From assembly GCA_035294565.1 (NCBI GenBank), contig DATGKR010000144.1, positions 1-16,139 of the forward strand: a stretch of 16,139 nt of DNA, in the 5' to 3' direction. How positions within the stretch are numbered: the first letter of the stretch is position 1; every line of letters begins with the position of its first letter. Under the pieces are notes generated by a model, which was not told where the DNA came from, did not search any database, and worked only from the letters and a program-made list of their open reading frames with translations. Shown piece after piece: positions 7,731 to 14,133 of this stretch. The position numbers and the translations under genes are program-made. Source of the stretch: DATGKR01 sp035294565. GTDB lineage: Bacteria; Actinomycetota; Acidimicrobiia; Acidimicrobiales; Palsa-688.

Positions 7731-8751
7731 CCGAGACAGCCGAGGCGGTGCCTACCCCCTGCTCGGAGCTGTCTTCGTCGAGGAACACCACCGAGTCGTA
7801 TCCGAGCAGCTTGAAGATCCTGTTCTGCGCGGACAGCAGGCGGACCTCGCCCTCCCCGGACGCGAAGTGCTGGGCCACCGTGTTCTGCGGCACGTACACG
7901 GTGTCACCCGCCTTGAACTCGTGCCGCGTCGGCTCCTTGGCGATGCGGGCGTAGTACTTCTCGGCGATCTCGGCCTGGACCTCCCAGTGCAGGCTGTATC
8001 CCGATCCCGAGATTACGTAGAGCACCTCGTCGGCCATGTGCCAGCGCCGTCCGCTGCGGCCCCCGGCGGGGAGGGCCAGCTCGAACACGTCCATGCTGAA
8101 GGTCCGCACGTCGGTGCGCTCTGGGGAGGACATGACCCTCACCCGGCCGAGGGGTGTGTCCTCCCAGGTGGTGTCCTCGGGTTTGACGACCTTCTTGCGA
8201 GCGGCGGCGCCCGGCGTCCAAAGCTGCCCCCACTCGAGCCGCTCGCCGAAGCGGTCGGCGTCCTCGGGCGGCCCGCTGCGGCCCTGCTGGATCAGGCCCA
8301 GGTACATCCAAGCCGCCTTCGCCTTCACCACTAGCGCCGTGGCCGTCTCGTCGTAGGGGTTGAAGTGGCGATGCACCGAGTCGGTGTGGACGATCACCAG
8401 GTCGCCTTTGGACCAGTCGTAGCGCTGGTCGTCGTGGATCTCGTATCCGCGGCCCTCGAGGATGTAGAAAACCGCCTCGTTCTGGTGGCCGTGGCCGTGG
8501 TTGGAGGTTCCCGACGGCAGCTGCACGAAGTGCACCTGCACCGTCTGGGTCAAGAACGGGTCGTCCCCCGGTCCGAGCCGCCACCAGGTGCGGGACTCCT
8601 CGGAATCTCCTGAGTGACCGACCTTCGCATCGTCGACCACGACCTCGTCGTTGCGCACCCTCGGTGCGGCGAGCTGCCGACGGCGGAACTCCGAGAGCCC
8701 GTAGTTCTCGGAGGTGATGTCACGCAGGAAAACGCGTCCGGACTTGGCCAC
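7726..8751 (-). CDS. Two-domain cupin protein, candidate aromatic-ring dioxygenase
   Basis: A 341-aa bicupin of unknown function. The first cupin has a full metal site: His85, His87, Glu92 (NHGHGHQNEAVFYILEG) and His127 (G117...HRHFN131), the 3-His-1-Glu set of the family. The second, RRWHMADEVLYVISG (236-249) with QHFASG (294-299), keeps His238, Glu242 and His295 but lacks the HxH pair. Layout and length resemble gentisate-type ring-cleaving bicupins, though I cannot assign it to gentisate dioxygenase. The start is GTG 8751, just behind AGGAGG (8761-8756); an upstream in-frame extension has no such site. It is third in line after the decarboxylase-like and dehydrogenase-like genes, with its own AT-rich upstream region and a palindrome. 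A role in ring opening or in modifying an aromatic acid is inference. Confidence 0.7.
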   Translation of the reverse strand: MAKSGRVFLRDITSENYGLSEFRRRQLAAPRVRNDEVVVDDAKVGHSGDSEESRTWWRLGPGDDPFLTQTVQVHFVQLPSGTSNHGHGHQNEAVFYILEGRGYEIHDDQRYDWSKGDLVIVHTDSVHRHFNPYDETATALVVKAKAAWMYLGLIQQGRSGPPEDADRFGERLEWGQLWTPGAAARKKVVKPEDTTWEDTPLGRVRVMSSPERTDVRTFSMDVFELALPAGGRSGRRWHMADEVLYVISGSGYSLHWEVQAEIAEKYYARIAKEPTRHEFKAGDTVYVPQNTVAQHFASGEGEVRLLSAQNRIFKLLGYDSVVFLDEDSSEQGVGTASAVSA

Positions 8752-8755
8752 TTGA

Positions 8756-8761
8756 CCTCCT
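8756..8761 (-). promoter_or_regulatory. Ribosome binding site of the cupin gene
   Basis: AGGAGG on the minus strand ends 4 nt before GTG 8751. It rules out the longer open frame that runs to 8877. Confidence 0.75.
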
Positions 8762-8786
8762 TGGGTCCGTATCCCGAAGGGAATAA

Positions 8787-8800
8787 TGGTATGACCATAC
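8787..8800. promoter_or_regulatory. Candidate GntR/FadR-type operator upstream of the cupin gene
   Basis: TGGTATGACCA (8787-8797) has the symmetry TGGT-N3-ACCA, the half-site pattern known for FadR of the GntR family. It overlaps a second palindrome, GTATG-AC-CATAC (8789-8800). The site lies in an AT-rich island 36-49 nt upstream of the cupin start, where a promoter would be expected. No GntR gene is in the window. Confidence 0.5.
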
Positions 8801-8825
8801 AATAGCGGCTGGACGGGCACCCTTG

Positions 8826-9644
8826 CTAGCCCGCGCCGTGCTGCAGGATCCGCAACCACTGCTCGCTGGCCCGGCACACCAGCGCCGGAACCCCAAGGTC
8901 GTCCAGCAGCTCGCCGGCGGCCGCCATCTCGTCGGCTCGGCGTCGGGCGTGCACGATGCTCCCGCGCTCCATCCGGTCCACCGCGTCGGCGCCGGTGGCC
9001 TCCAGCTCCGCTCGCAGGTGGTTCCTCATCCAGGGCTCGAGGCCGGCGGCGCGAGCCGCGGCGAGGGCCTCGGTCACCGCGGCCGCCATGCCTTTGAAGA
9101 ACACGCTTCGCAGCAGTTTTCGCTCGGCGGCGGCGCCCGCGGGCCCGGGCACCACCTCTACGGGGGTGCCGTACGGCCGCATCCGGGCAGCGAATGCTTC
9201 GGCGCCCGGACCCGAGACCAGCATCGGGGTCCGGATCCCCTTTCCCGGCACGGGGGACATCAGCGCCACGTCGCAGAAGGAGCGCCCCGCCTCCGCGGCG
9301 GACGCTGCCAGCTCCCGCTTGAGCCGGGGGGAGGCGGTGTTGAGATCCGCCCAGACGGCACCGGGGAGCAGGCCGGCGACGCCGCTGTGCAGCGCCGCGA
9401 GCGAGTCGTGGGCGCTGTTGACGCTCAGCACGACGTCGGCGCCGGTCGAAGCGTCGGCCTCGTCGCGACAGGGCAGCGCGCCGGGAGGTGGCGGCCTGTC
9501 CGGGCGCGGATCGAAAGCCCGGACCACCGCGCCAGACGCCAAGAGGTCCCTGGCCATCTCGCCTCCGGCCTCCCCAAGGCCGAGTACTGCGAAGGTGACG
9601 CCGCCCCGGCGGGGCGGCCCGGAACCCGCTCCGCCGGCCGTCAA
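8826..9644 (-). CDS. NAD(P)-dependent dehydrogenase, 6-phosphogluconate-dehydrogenase-like with DUF1932-type C-terminus
   Basis: A 272-aa oxidoreductase of the beta-hydroxyacid dehydrogenase/6PGDH-like group. The Rossmann dinucleotide motif GLGEAG is at 22-27 in FAVLGLGEAGGEMARDLLASG. The middle keeps DVALMSPVPG, and a helical C-terminus begins KLLRSVFFKGMAAAVTEALAAA, typical of the DUF1932 domain. The substrate cannot be told. The start is TTG 9644, with GGAGGG about 10 nt upstream; the first 15 residues are Gly/Pro/Arg-rich and may be poorly ordered. The 70-nt gap from the upstream gene is compatible with one transcript. In this context it could reduce or oxidise a ring-cleavage or hydroxy-acid intermediate, but that is inference. 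Confidence 0.75.
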   Translation of the reverse strand: MTAGGAGSGPPRRGGVTFAVLGLGEAGGEMARDLLASGAVVRAFDPRPDRPPPPGALPCRDEADASTGADVVLSVNSAHDSLAALHSGVAGLLPGAVWADLNTASPRLKRELAASAAEAGRSFCDVALMSPVPGKGIRTPMLVSGPGAEAFAARMRPYGTPVEVVPGPAGAAAERKLLRSVFFKGMAAAVTEALAAARAAGLEPWMRNHLRAELEATGADAVDRMERGSIVHARRRADEMAAAGELLDDLGVPALVCRASEQWLRILQHGAG

Positions 9645-9714
9645 CGCGGCCCGACCCTCCGCCCGGCGTGCGGCCCGACCGCTGGACCTGGCCGGGTCTG
9701 CGCGTAGCGGCGGT

Positions 9715-10665
9715 TCACGCGCTGAGCGCCCCGGTGCCCTCGGCGAACAGGCTTTCGAGGGGTGGGCGTTCGGTCAGGATCCTCTGGGCGATGGCGTAGT
9801 CGAGCAGCTTCTCGAGCATATCCCGGTTGGGCGCCAACCCGTACGGGAGCGGATCACCGCCGACCACGCCCATGATGGCGCGGTTCAGCCGGTCGGAGCC
9901 GATCAGCGAACCCTCGTCTGCGCGTCCCAACTCGTCGACGTAGAGCCGCTTGGCCTCGGCAAACGCATCGAACAGGTCAGCCGCGACTCCCGGAGTGGTG
10001 TGAAGGACGTCGTCGCGCACGACCACCAGGTGGTTGATCGGGTAGAAGCCTCGCCGGGCCAGGGCCTCCATCGCGGCCCGCTCCGGGTCGGTTATGAGAG
10101 GGGTCACCTCGGGTGAGGCGATGTCCGCGCCGATCACGGCCGCCAGGTCCCCGGCGGCGAGCAGCTCCGCCAGGCTCTGGCCCTCGGGTGCGGGCACCAC
10201 ATTGGCCGGGGGCCGATATTGCGCCACGTGCTCGTCGCCCGACAGGACCCAGGTGACCCTTTCCAGGTCGACTCCGTGCTCGTCGGCGAGGATGCCCCGA
10301 GCCCACACACCGGTCGTGACCGTGTAACCGCGGTTCACTCCCACCCTCCGGCCTTCGAGATCCCCCGGAGCGGACACCCCGGCGGCCGGATGCGTCTGGA
10401 TCGCCCCGTGGTGGAGGCCCCGCCAGAGGAACACCGGGAGGGCGGTGAAGGCCGCCCCGAACGACCGGGCGCACAGGTAGGTGGTGACGGCCATCTCGCA
10501 CACGTCGAACTCGAGTTGGCGGACCATGCGCCTGAAGGCGTCGACGAGCACCGGCACTTCCACGAAGTCCAGCCCGACGGTTTCCGGGCGGACCCGGCCG
10601 TCCTTGAGGGCGCGGTTGGCCCCCTGGGTGCGGGTCACGATCGTCAGTTTCGGTCGATCGGCCAA
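9715..10665 (-). CDS. 4,5-dihydroxyphthalate decarboxylase-like protein
   Basis: The 316-aa protein resembles Pht5 4,5-dihydroxyphthalate decarboxylase, which shares its fold with periplasmic NMT1/ABC substrate-binding proteins. Recognisable blocks are EFDVCEMAVTTYLCARSFG (residues about 52-70), LPVFLWRGLHHGAIQTH, and DLEGRRVGVNRGYTVTTGVWARGIL. No signal peptide is seen, so a cytoplasmic enzyme is more likely than a binding protein. 4,5-dihydroxyphthalate decarboxylase yields protocatechuate, which would feed the neighbouring pca operon; however, many relatives of this family have unknown substrates and no phthalate dioxygenase is here. The start is TTG 10665 with a strong GGAGGAAGGA upstream. 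The gene is divergent from the alcohol dehydrogenase, with a 100-nt shared promoter region. Confidence 0.72.
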   Translation of the reverse strand: MADRPKLTIVTRTQGANRALKDGRVRPETVGLDFVEVPVLVDAFRRMVRQLEFDVCEMAVTTYLCARSFGAAFTALPVFLWRGLHHGAIQTHPAAGVSAPGDLEGRRVGVNRGYTVTTGVWARGILADEHGVDLERVTWVLSGDEHVAQYRPPANVVPAPEGQSLAELLAAGDLAAVIGADIASPEVTPLITDPERAAMEALARRGFYPINHLVVVRDDVLHTTPGVAADLFDAFAEAKRLYVDELGRADEGSLIGSDRLNRAIMGVVGGDPLPYGLAPNRDMLEKLLDYAIAQRILTERPPLESLFAEGTGALSA

Positions 10666-10765
10666 CAGGATCCTTCCTCCACCCGGCAGCGCAAGCCGAG
10701 ACTGCTGATAATGTCTGATAGCATACCTTTAGGTCAGCGCCGAGGCTCCCAGGGGAGGAAACGCT
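10666..10765. promoter_or_regulatory. Divergent promoter region with a helically phased direct repeat
   Basis: This 100-nt gap separates two divergent operons and is the second clear AT-rich island of the window. CTGATA occurs at 10705-10710 and 10715-10720, one helical turn apart, and GGTATG follows on the minus strand at 10727-10722. The same GGTATG hexamer occurs in the operator-like palindrome before the cupin gene. GGAGGAAGGA (10680-10671, minus) and AGGGGAGGAA (10751-10760, plus) are strong ribosome sites that fix TTG starts on both sides. Exact -10 and -35 boxes are not convincing by eye. Confidence 0.5.
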
Positions 10766-11881
10766 TTGTCCGACAAGGTTCTGGCGGCAGTTCGCACGGG
10801 CCCGTCGACGACCGAACTGCGGGAGTTCGACATGCCCGACATTCCGCCTGACTCGGCGGTCATGAAGGTCGAGGTCGCCGGGATCTGCGGTACCGACGTC
10901 AAGATGTACGCCAAGCCGCCGTTCGACGAGCCGGTCATCATGGGCCACGAGAACGTGGGGGTCCTCACCCGGGTGGGCCGCGAGTTCGCTTCGCGCCAGG
11001 GAGTTTCAGAAGGCGACCGGGTGTTCGTCGAGCACTACGTTCCGTGCCGGCGGTGCTCGTGGTGCCACCGCGGGGAGTACCGCCACTGCGAGGCGACGGA
11101 CTGGAGGACCAACCCCGACGCCCGCCGGTACGGCTACACCTCGTCGCGCAACCCGTTCAATCTGTGGGGAGGCTTCGCCCAGTACCTGTACCTTCCGTGG
11201 AACGCCGTGCTGCACCGGGTTCCCGACAGCGTGACGCCGGAGCTGGCAGGGATCGTCACGCCCATGTCCAACGGGATCGAGTGGGCCCTTTTCGACGCCG
11301 GGGTCGGCTACGACTCCACGGTGCTCATCCAGGGTCCCGGCCAGCAGGGGCTGGCGCAGGTCGTCGCATGCAAGCAGGCCGGCGCCTCGCTGATCGTTGT
11401 CACCGGCACCGGCCGCGACGGCGCCCGCCTGGAGCTGGCCAAGACCCTCGGCGCCGACCATGTCATAGACGTAGGGTCCGTCGACGTGGCCGCGACCGTG
11501 CGGGAGCTCACGGGTGGCGAGGGGGTCGACGTGGTGCTCGACTGCACGGCCGGCGCGGGCACTGCCCCGGTGCTCGTCGGGATGGACGCCCTGCGCCGTC
11601 GCGGCGGGACCATGGTGGTGCAGGGGGAGATGGCCGCGTTCCCGGACTTCCCGATCAAGCAGATGACCGAGAAGGCGGTGACCTTGAAGAGCGCGAGGGG
11701 TCACAGCTGGCGGGCCTGCGAGCTCGCACTGGCCCAGCTGGCGTCGTCGCGTTTCCCGCTGCACCTCCTCACGACCCACACCTTCGGTCTCGGGGAGGTG
11801 GACCGGGCCATCCGCGCGGTGGGCGGCGAGGTGGACGAGGGCGTGGTCCACGTATCTCTGCTTCCGTGGCTGACCTCCTGA
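10766..11881 (+). CDS. Zinc-dependent alcohol dehydrogenase, MDR family
   Basis: A 371-aa NAD(P)-dependent medium-chain dehydrogenase. Catalytic zinc ligands are Cys41 (GICGTD), His61 and Glu62 (GHEN). The structural zinc site is complete, with Cys94, Cys97, Cys100 and Cys108 (CRRCSWCHRGEYRHC). The cofactor fold shows GPGQQG in VLIQGPGQQGLAQVVACKQAGA. The family resembles threonine, sorbitol and aryl alcohol dehydrogenases; the substrate is not evident. The start is TTG 10766, right after AGGGGAGGAA. It heads an operon with LigK- and LigJ-like genes and overlaps the first of them by 16 nt. In canonical protocatechuate 4,5-cleavage a dehydrogenase (LigC) oxidises the ring-opened hemiacetal; this protein is not related to LigC but could fill such a step (inference). 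Confidence 0.85.
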   Translation: MSDKVLAAVRTGPSTTELREFDMPDIPPDSAVMKVEVAGICGTDVKMYAKPPFDEPVIMGHENVGVLTRVGREFASRQGVSEGDRVFVEHYVPCRRCSWCHRGEYRHCEATDWRTNPDARRYGYTSSRNPFNLWGGFAQYLYLPWNAVLHRVPDSVTPELAGIVTPMSNGIEWALFDAGVGYDSTVLIQGPGQQGLAQVVACKQAGASLIVVTGTGRDGARLELAKTLGADHVIDVGSVDVAATVRELTGGEGVDVVLDCTAGAGTAPVLVGMDALRRRGGTMVVQGEMAAFPDFPIKQMTEKAVTLKSARGHSWRACELALAQLASSRFPLHLLTTHTFGLGEVDRAIRAVGGEVDEGVVHVSLLPWLTS

Positions 11882-12615
11882 GCGCGCCGGACCCGAGCGG
11901 TCTGCCGGCGACGGGCGTCGTCGTCACCGGTGTCCGCCGTCCGGCGCCCGACGTGGTCGCCGGGCTCGCCCGGTGCGGGGTCGCCACCGTCCACGAGGCG
12001 CAGAACCGCTCGGGTCTGTTGGGGTCCCGGCTGCGCCCGATCTTCGCCGGAGCCAGGGTGGCGGGGGCGGCGGTGACGGTCAGCGTCCCGCCTGGGGACA
12101 ACTGGATGATCCACGTGGCGGTGGAGCAGGCCGCGGACGGCGACGTGCTGGTGGTGGCGCCGACGTCGCCGTGCGAGGACGGGTACTTCGGCGAACTGCT
12201 GGCGACCGCCCTGCACGCCCGGGGGGTGCGGGCGGTGGTCATCGACGCCGGCTGCAGGGACGTGGCCGCCCTGACCCGCATGGGGTTCCCAGTGTGGTCG
12301 CGGTGCGTGTCGGCGCAGGGAACTGTCAAGGAGACGCTCGGCAACGTCAACCTCCCGGTGGTGTGCGCCGGCCAGGTCGTGAGGGCCGGTGACGTGGTGG
12401 TGGCAGACGATGACGGGGTGGTCGTGGTCGAGCGAGACCGGGCCGAGGCGGTGCTCGAGGCGTCGCTCCTGCGGGAGGCGAAGGAATCGTCCAGCCGCCA
12501 AAGGTACGCGACGGGCGAGATCAGCCTGGACGTGTCCCGGATGCGCGACGCACTGGCAGCCAAGGGGCTTACTTACGTGGCGGAAGAGGAGCTGGACCGG
12601 GCTTGCTGGTCGTAG
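11866..12615 (+). CDS. ligK: 4-carboxy-4-hydroxy-2-oxoadipate aldolase (LigK/GalC/PmdF type, RraA fold)
   Basis: Class II pyruvate aldolase that splits 4-carboxy-4-hydroxy-2-oxoadipate to pyruvate and oxaloacetate and commonly also decarboxylates oxaloacetate. The 249-aa protein matches the LigK branch of the RraA family: GVATVHEAQNRSGLL (38-52), VPPGDNWMIHVAVEQA (74-89), the metal and substrate Arg131-Asp132 (DAGCRD), GFPVWSR, and the C-terminal VVADDDGVVVV. The RNase E regulator RraA lacks the PPGDNWMIHVA segment, so that reading is rejected. GTG 11866 lies inside the end of the dehydrogenase gene; no strong ribosome site is seen and the first 20 residues extend beyond the usual start, so the exact start is uncertain. 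Its stop overlaps the hydratase gene by 13 nt. Confidence 0.87.
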   Translation: MADLLSAPDPSGLPATGVVVTGVRRPAPDVVAGLARCGVATVHEAQNRSGLLGSRLRPIFAGARVAGAAVTVSVPPGDNWMIHVAVEQAADGDVLVVAPTSPCEDGYFGELLATALHARGVRAVVIDAGCRDVAALTRMGFPVWSRCVSAQGTVKETLGNVNLPVVCAGQVVRAGDVVVADDDGVVVVERDRAEAVLEASLLREAKESSSRQRYATGEISLDVSRMRDALAAKGLTYVAEEELDRACWS

Positions 12616-13625
12616 ACTGCCACGGGCACTTCACGACCGAACCTCCGCAGCTGGCCGAGTTCCGGCGGCGCCAGCTTGCGGCGCTCGAGGGGTCAGGCAG
12701 CGCACCCCAGCTGCCTGAAATCTCGGATGAGGAGCTGGTGGACTGCATCGGGCGCAACCAGCTGCGCGTCATGGACGAGAGGGGTATCGACATGGTCCTC
12801 TTCTCCCCCCGGGCGTCTGGGATGGGCCATCACGTGCCCGACGCCGAATCGGGCGCGGTGTGGACACGGCTGTCCAACGACCTCGTGCACCGGGTGTCGA
12901 CGCTGTTCCCGGAGCGGTTCGCACCGGTTGCCCAGCTTCCGCAGACCCCCTCGGGGGACCTCGGGCCCTCGGTCGGCGAGCTGCGCCGGTGCGTGGAGCA
13001 GCTGGGCTTCGTGGGGTTCAACCTGAACCCGGACCCCTCCGGCGGGTACTGGAGCGGCCGGCCGGTGACGGACTCGTCGTGGTTCCCGCTCTACGAGGCG
13101 ATGGAGGAGCTCGACGTGCCCGCCATGATCCACGTGTCGGCTTCCTGCAATCCCAACTTCCACGCGCTCGGGGCCCACTACCTCAATGCCGACACCACCG
13201 TCTTCATGCAGCTGCTCGAAGGCGACCTGTTCGGCCGCTTCCCCGGGGTGCGGTTCGTGATACCCCACGGAGGCGGTGCCGTTCCCTACCACTGGGGGCG
13301 CTACAAGGGGCTCGCCGCCAGGTTCGGGCTTCCGCCGATCGAGAGCCACCTGATGGGGAACGTCTACTTCGACACGTGCGTCTATCACCGGCCGGGGGTC
13401 GCGCTGCTGATGGAGGTGGCGGGTCCCGCCAACGTGCTGTTCGGCTCGGAGATGCTGGGCGCGGTGCGAGGCGTCAACCCCGAGACAGGCTCGGGCTGGG
13501 ACGACACCCGCCGCTACGTCGACAGCCTCGGGCTTCCCGAGGACGCCCGGCGTGCCGTCTACGAGGAGAACGTCCGGCGGGTCTACCCCCGGCTGGACCG
13601 CCTGCTGCGGGACCAGGGCAGATGA
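12603..13625 (+). CDS. ligJ: 4-oxalomesaconate hydratase (LigJ-type amidohydrolase)
   Basis: Adds water to 4-oxalomesaconate to give 4-carboxy-4-hydroxy-2-oxoadipate, the substrate of the preceding aldolase. The 340-aa protein has the length and motif order of LigJ: DCHGHFTTEPPQLAEFR (5-21), SPRASGMGHH (68-77), GFNLNPDPSGGYW (138-150), MIHVSASCNPNFHALGAHYLNADTT (175-199), IPHGGGAVPYHWGRYKGL (220-237), and LFGSEMLGAVRG (279-290). Zinc ligands of LigJ correspond to His7, His9, His177 and Glu283. It belongs to the amidohydrolase superfamily but is much closer to LigJ than to ACMSD-type decarboxylases by these blocks. The start is TTG 12603, 11 nt after GAGGAG. ATGA overlap with the next gene. 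Confidence 0.9.
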   Translation: MLVVDCHGHFTTEPPQLAEFRRRQLAALEGSGSAPQLPEISDEELVDCIGRNQLRVMDERGIDMVLFSPRASGMGHHVPDAESGAVWTRLSNDLVHRVSTLFPERFAPVAQLPQTPSGDLGPSVGELRRCVEQLGFVGFNLNPDPSGGYWSGRPVTDSSWFPLYEAMEELDVPAMIHVSASCNPNFHALGAHYLNADTTVFMQLLEGDLFGRFPGVRFVIPHGGGAVPYHWGRYKGLAARFGLPPIESHLMGNVYFDTCVYHRPGVALLMEVAGPANVLFGSEMLGAVRGVNPETGSGWDDTRRYVDSLGLPEDARRAVYEENVRRVYPRLDRLLRDQGR

Positions 13626-14119
13626 CCGGCCCGCCGGGGGGAGCCCCGCAGGCACCAGGGCTCGTGTTCGCGGTGGCCGCCGACCACAACGGGGTCACGA
13701 TGAAGAAGCACCTGGAGCAGTGGTTGGTCTCTTGCGGCCACACGGTGCTCGACCTCGGGGTGGACCGCGACGACGAGGTCGTCGACTACCCGCGCCTTTG
13801 CGCCGCGGTCGGCAGGGCGGTCACTGGCGGCTCCGCCCGCTTCGGCTTGGTGGTCGGCGGGAGCGGTTCGGGCGAGGTGATCGCCTGCAACAAGATCCGG
13901 GGGATCCGGGCGAGCCTGTGCCACACTCCTTTCATCACCGAGATCGCCCGGGCGAACAACGACGCCAACGTCATGGTCGTGGGCGCCAAGGTCGTGGAGC
14001 CGGAGGCGGCCGAGGGACTGCTCGCCATTTGGCTGGCGACGCCGTTCAGAGGCGGACGCCACCAGGACCGTCTGGATCAGATCGCCAGGCTCGAGCAGGG
14101 GGATCTGCTCGGCGCCTGA
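13622..14119 (+). CDS. RpiB/LacAB-family isomerase in the LigJ-LigK operon
   Basis: A 165-aa protein of the ribose-5-phosphate isomerase B / galactose-6-phosphate isomerase fold. Marks are AADHNGVTMKKHLEQWL (19-35), VGGSGSGEVIACNKIRGIRA, LCHTPFITEIARANNDANVMVVGA and a C-terminal TPFRGGRHQDRLDQI. The loop reads GGSGSGE, with no Cys, as in actinobacterial RpiB where Glu is the base. ATG 13622 overlaps the hydratase stop (ATGA), so it is translationally tied to a ring-cleavage operon and not to sugar genes. A keto-enol or allylic isomerisation of oxalomesaconate, done elsewhere by LigU or GalD, is a plausible role (inference). A housekeeping RpiB is the simple alternative. Confidence 0.8.
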   Translation: MTGPPGGAPQAPGLVFAVAADHNGVTMKKHLEQWLVSCGHTVLDLGVDRDDEVVDYPRLCAAVGRAVTGGSARFGLVVGGSGSGEVIACNKIRGIRASLCHTPFITEIARANNDANVMVVGAKVVEPEAAEGLLAIWLATPFRGGRHQDRLDQIARLEQGDLLGA

Positions 14120-14133
14120 CGCTTGCCCTGCCG

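Noticed and set aside
9601..9617. GC palindrome CCGCCCCGGCGGGGCGG as a terminator or operator
   Set aside because: It lies within the coding start of the 6PGDH-like gene, encoding a Pro/Arg/Gly stretch, has no T-run, and such GC palindromes are expected in this composition.
9715..9718. GTGA overlap at the end of the decarboxylase-like gene as the start of the 6PGDH-like gene
   Set aside because: The GTG at 9718 is in another frame and meets a stop at the TTG 9644 start region, so it cannot encode the dehydrogenase.
9715..10665. Periplasmic substrate-binding protein of an ABC transporter
   Set aside because: The fold is shared, but there is no signal peptide or lipobox and no permease gene beside it.
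11866..12615. Reading the RraA-fold gene as the ribonuclease E regulator RraA
   Set aside because: The PPGDNWMIHVAVEQ and DDDGVVVV segments and the adjoining LigJ gene identify the aldolase branch.
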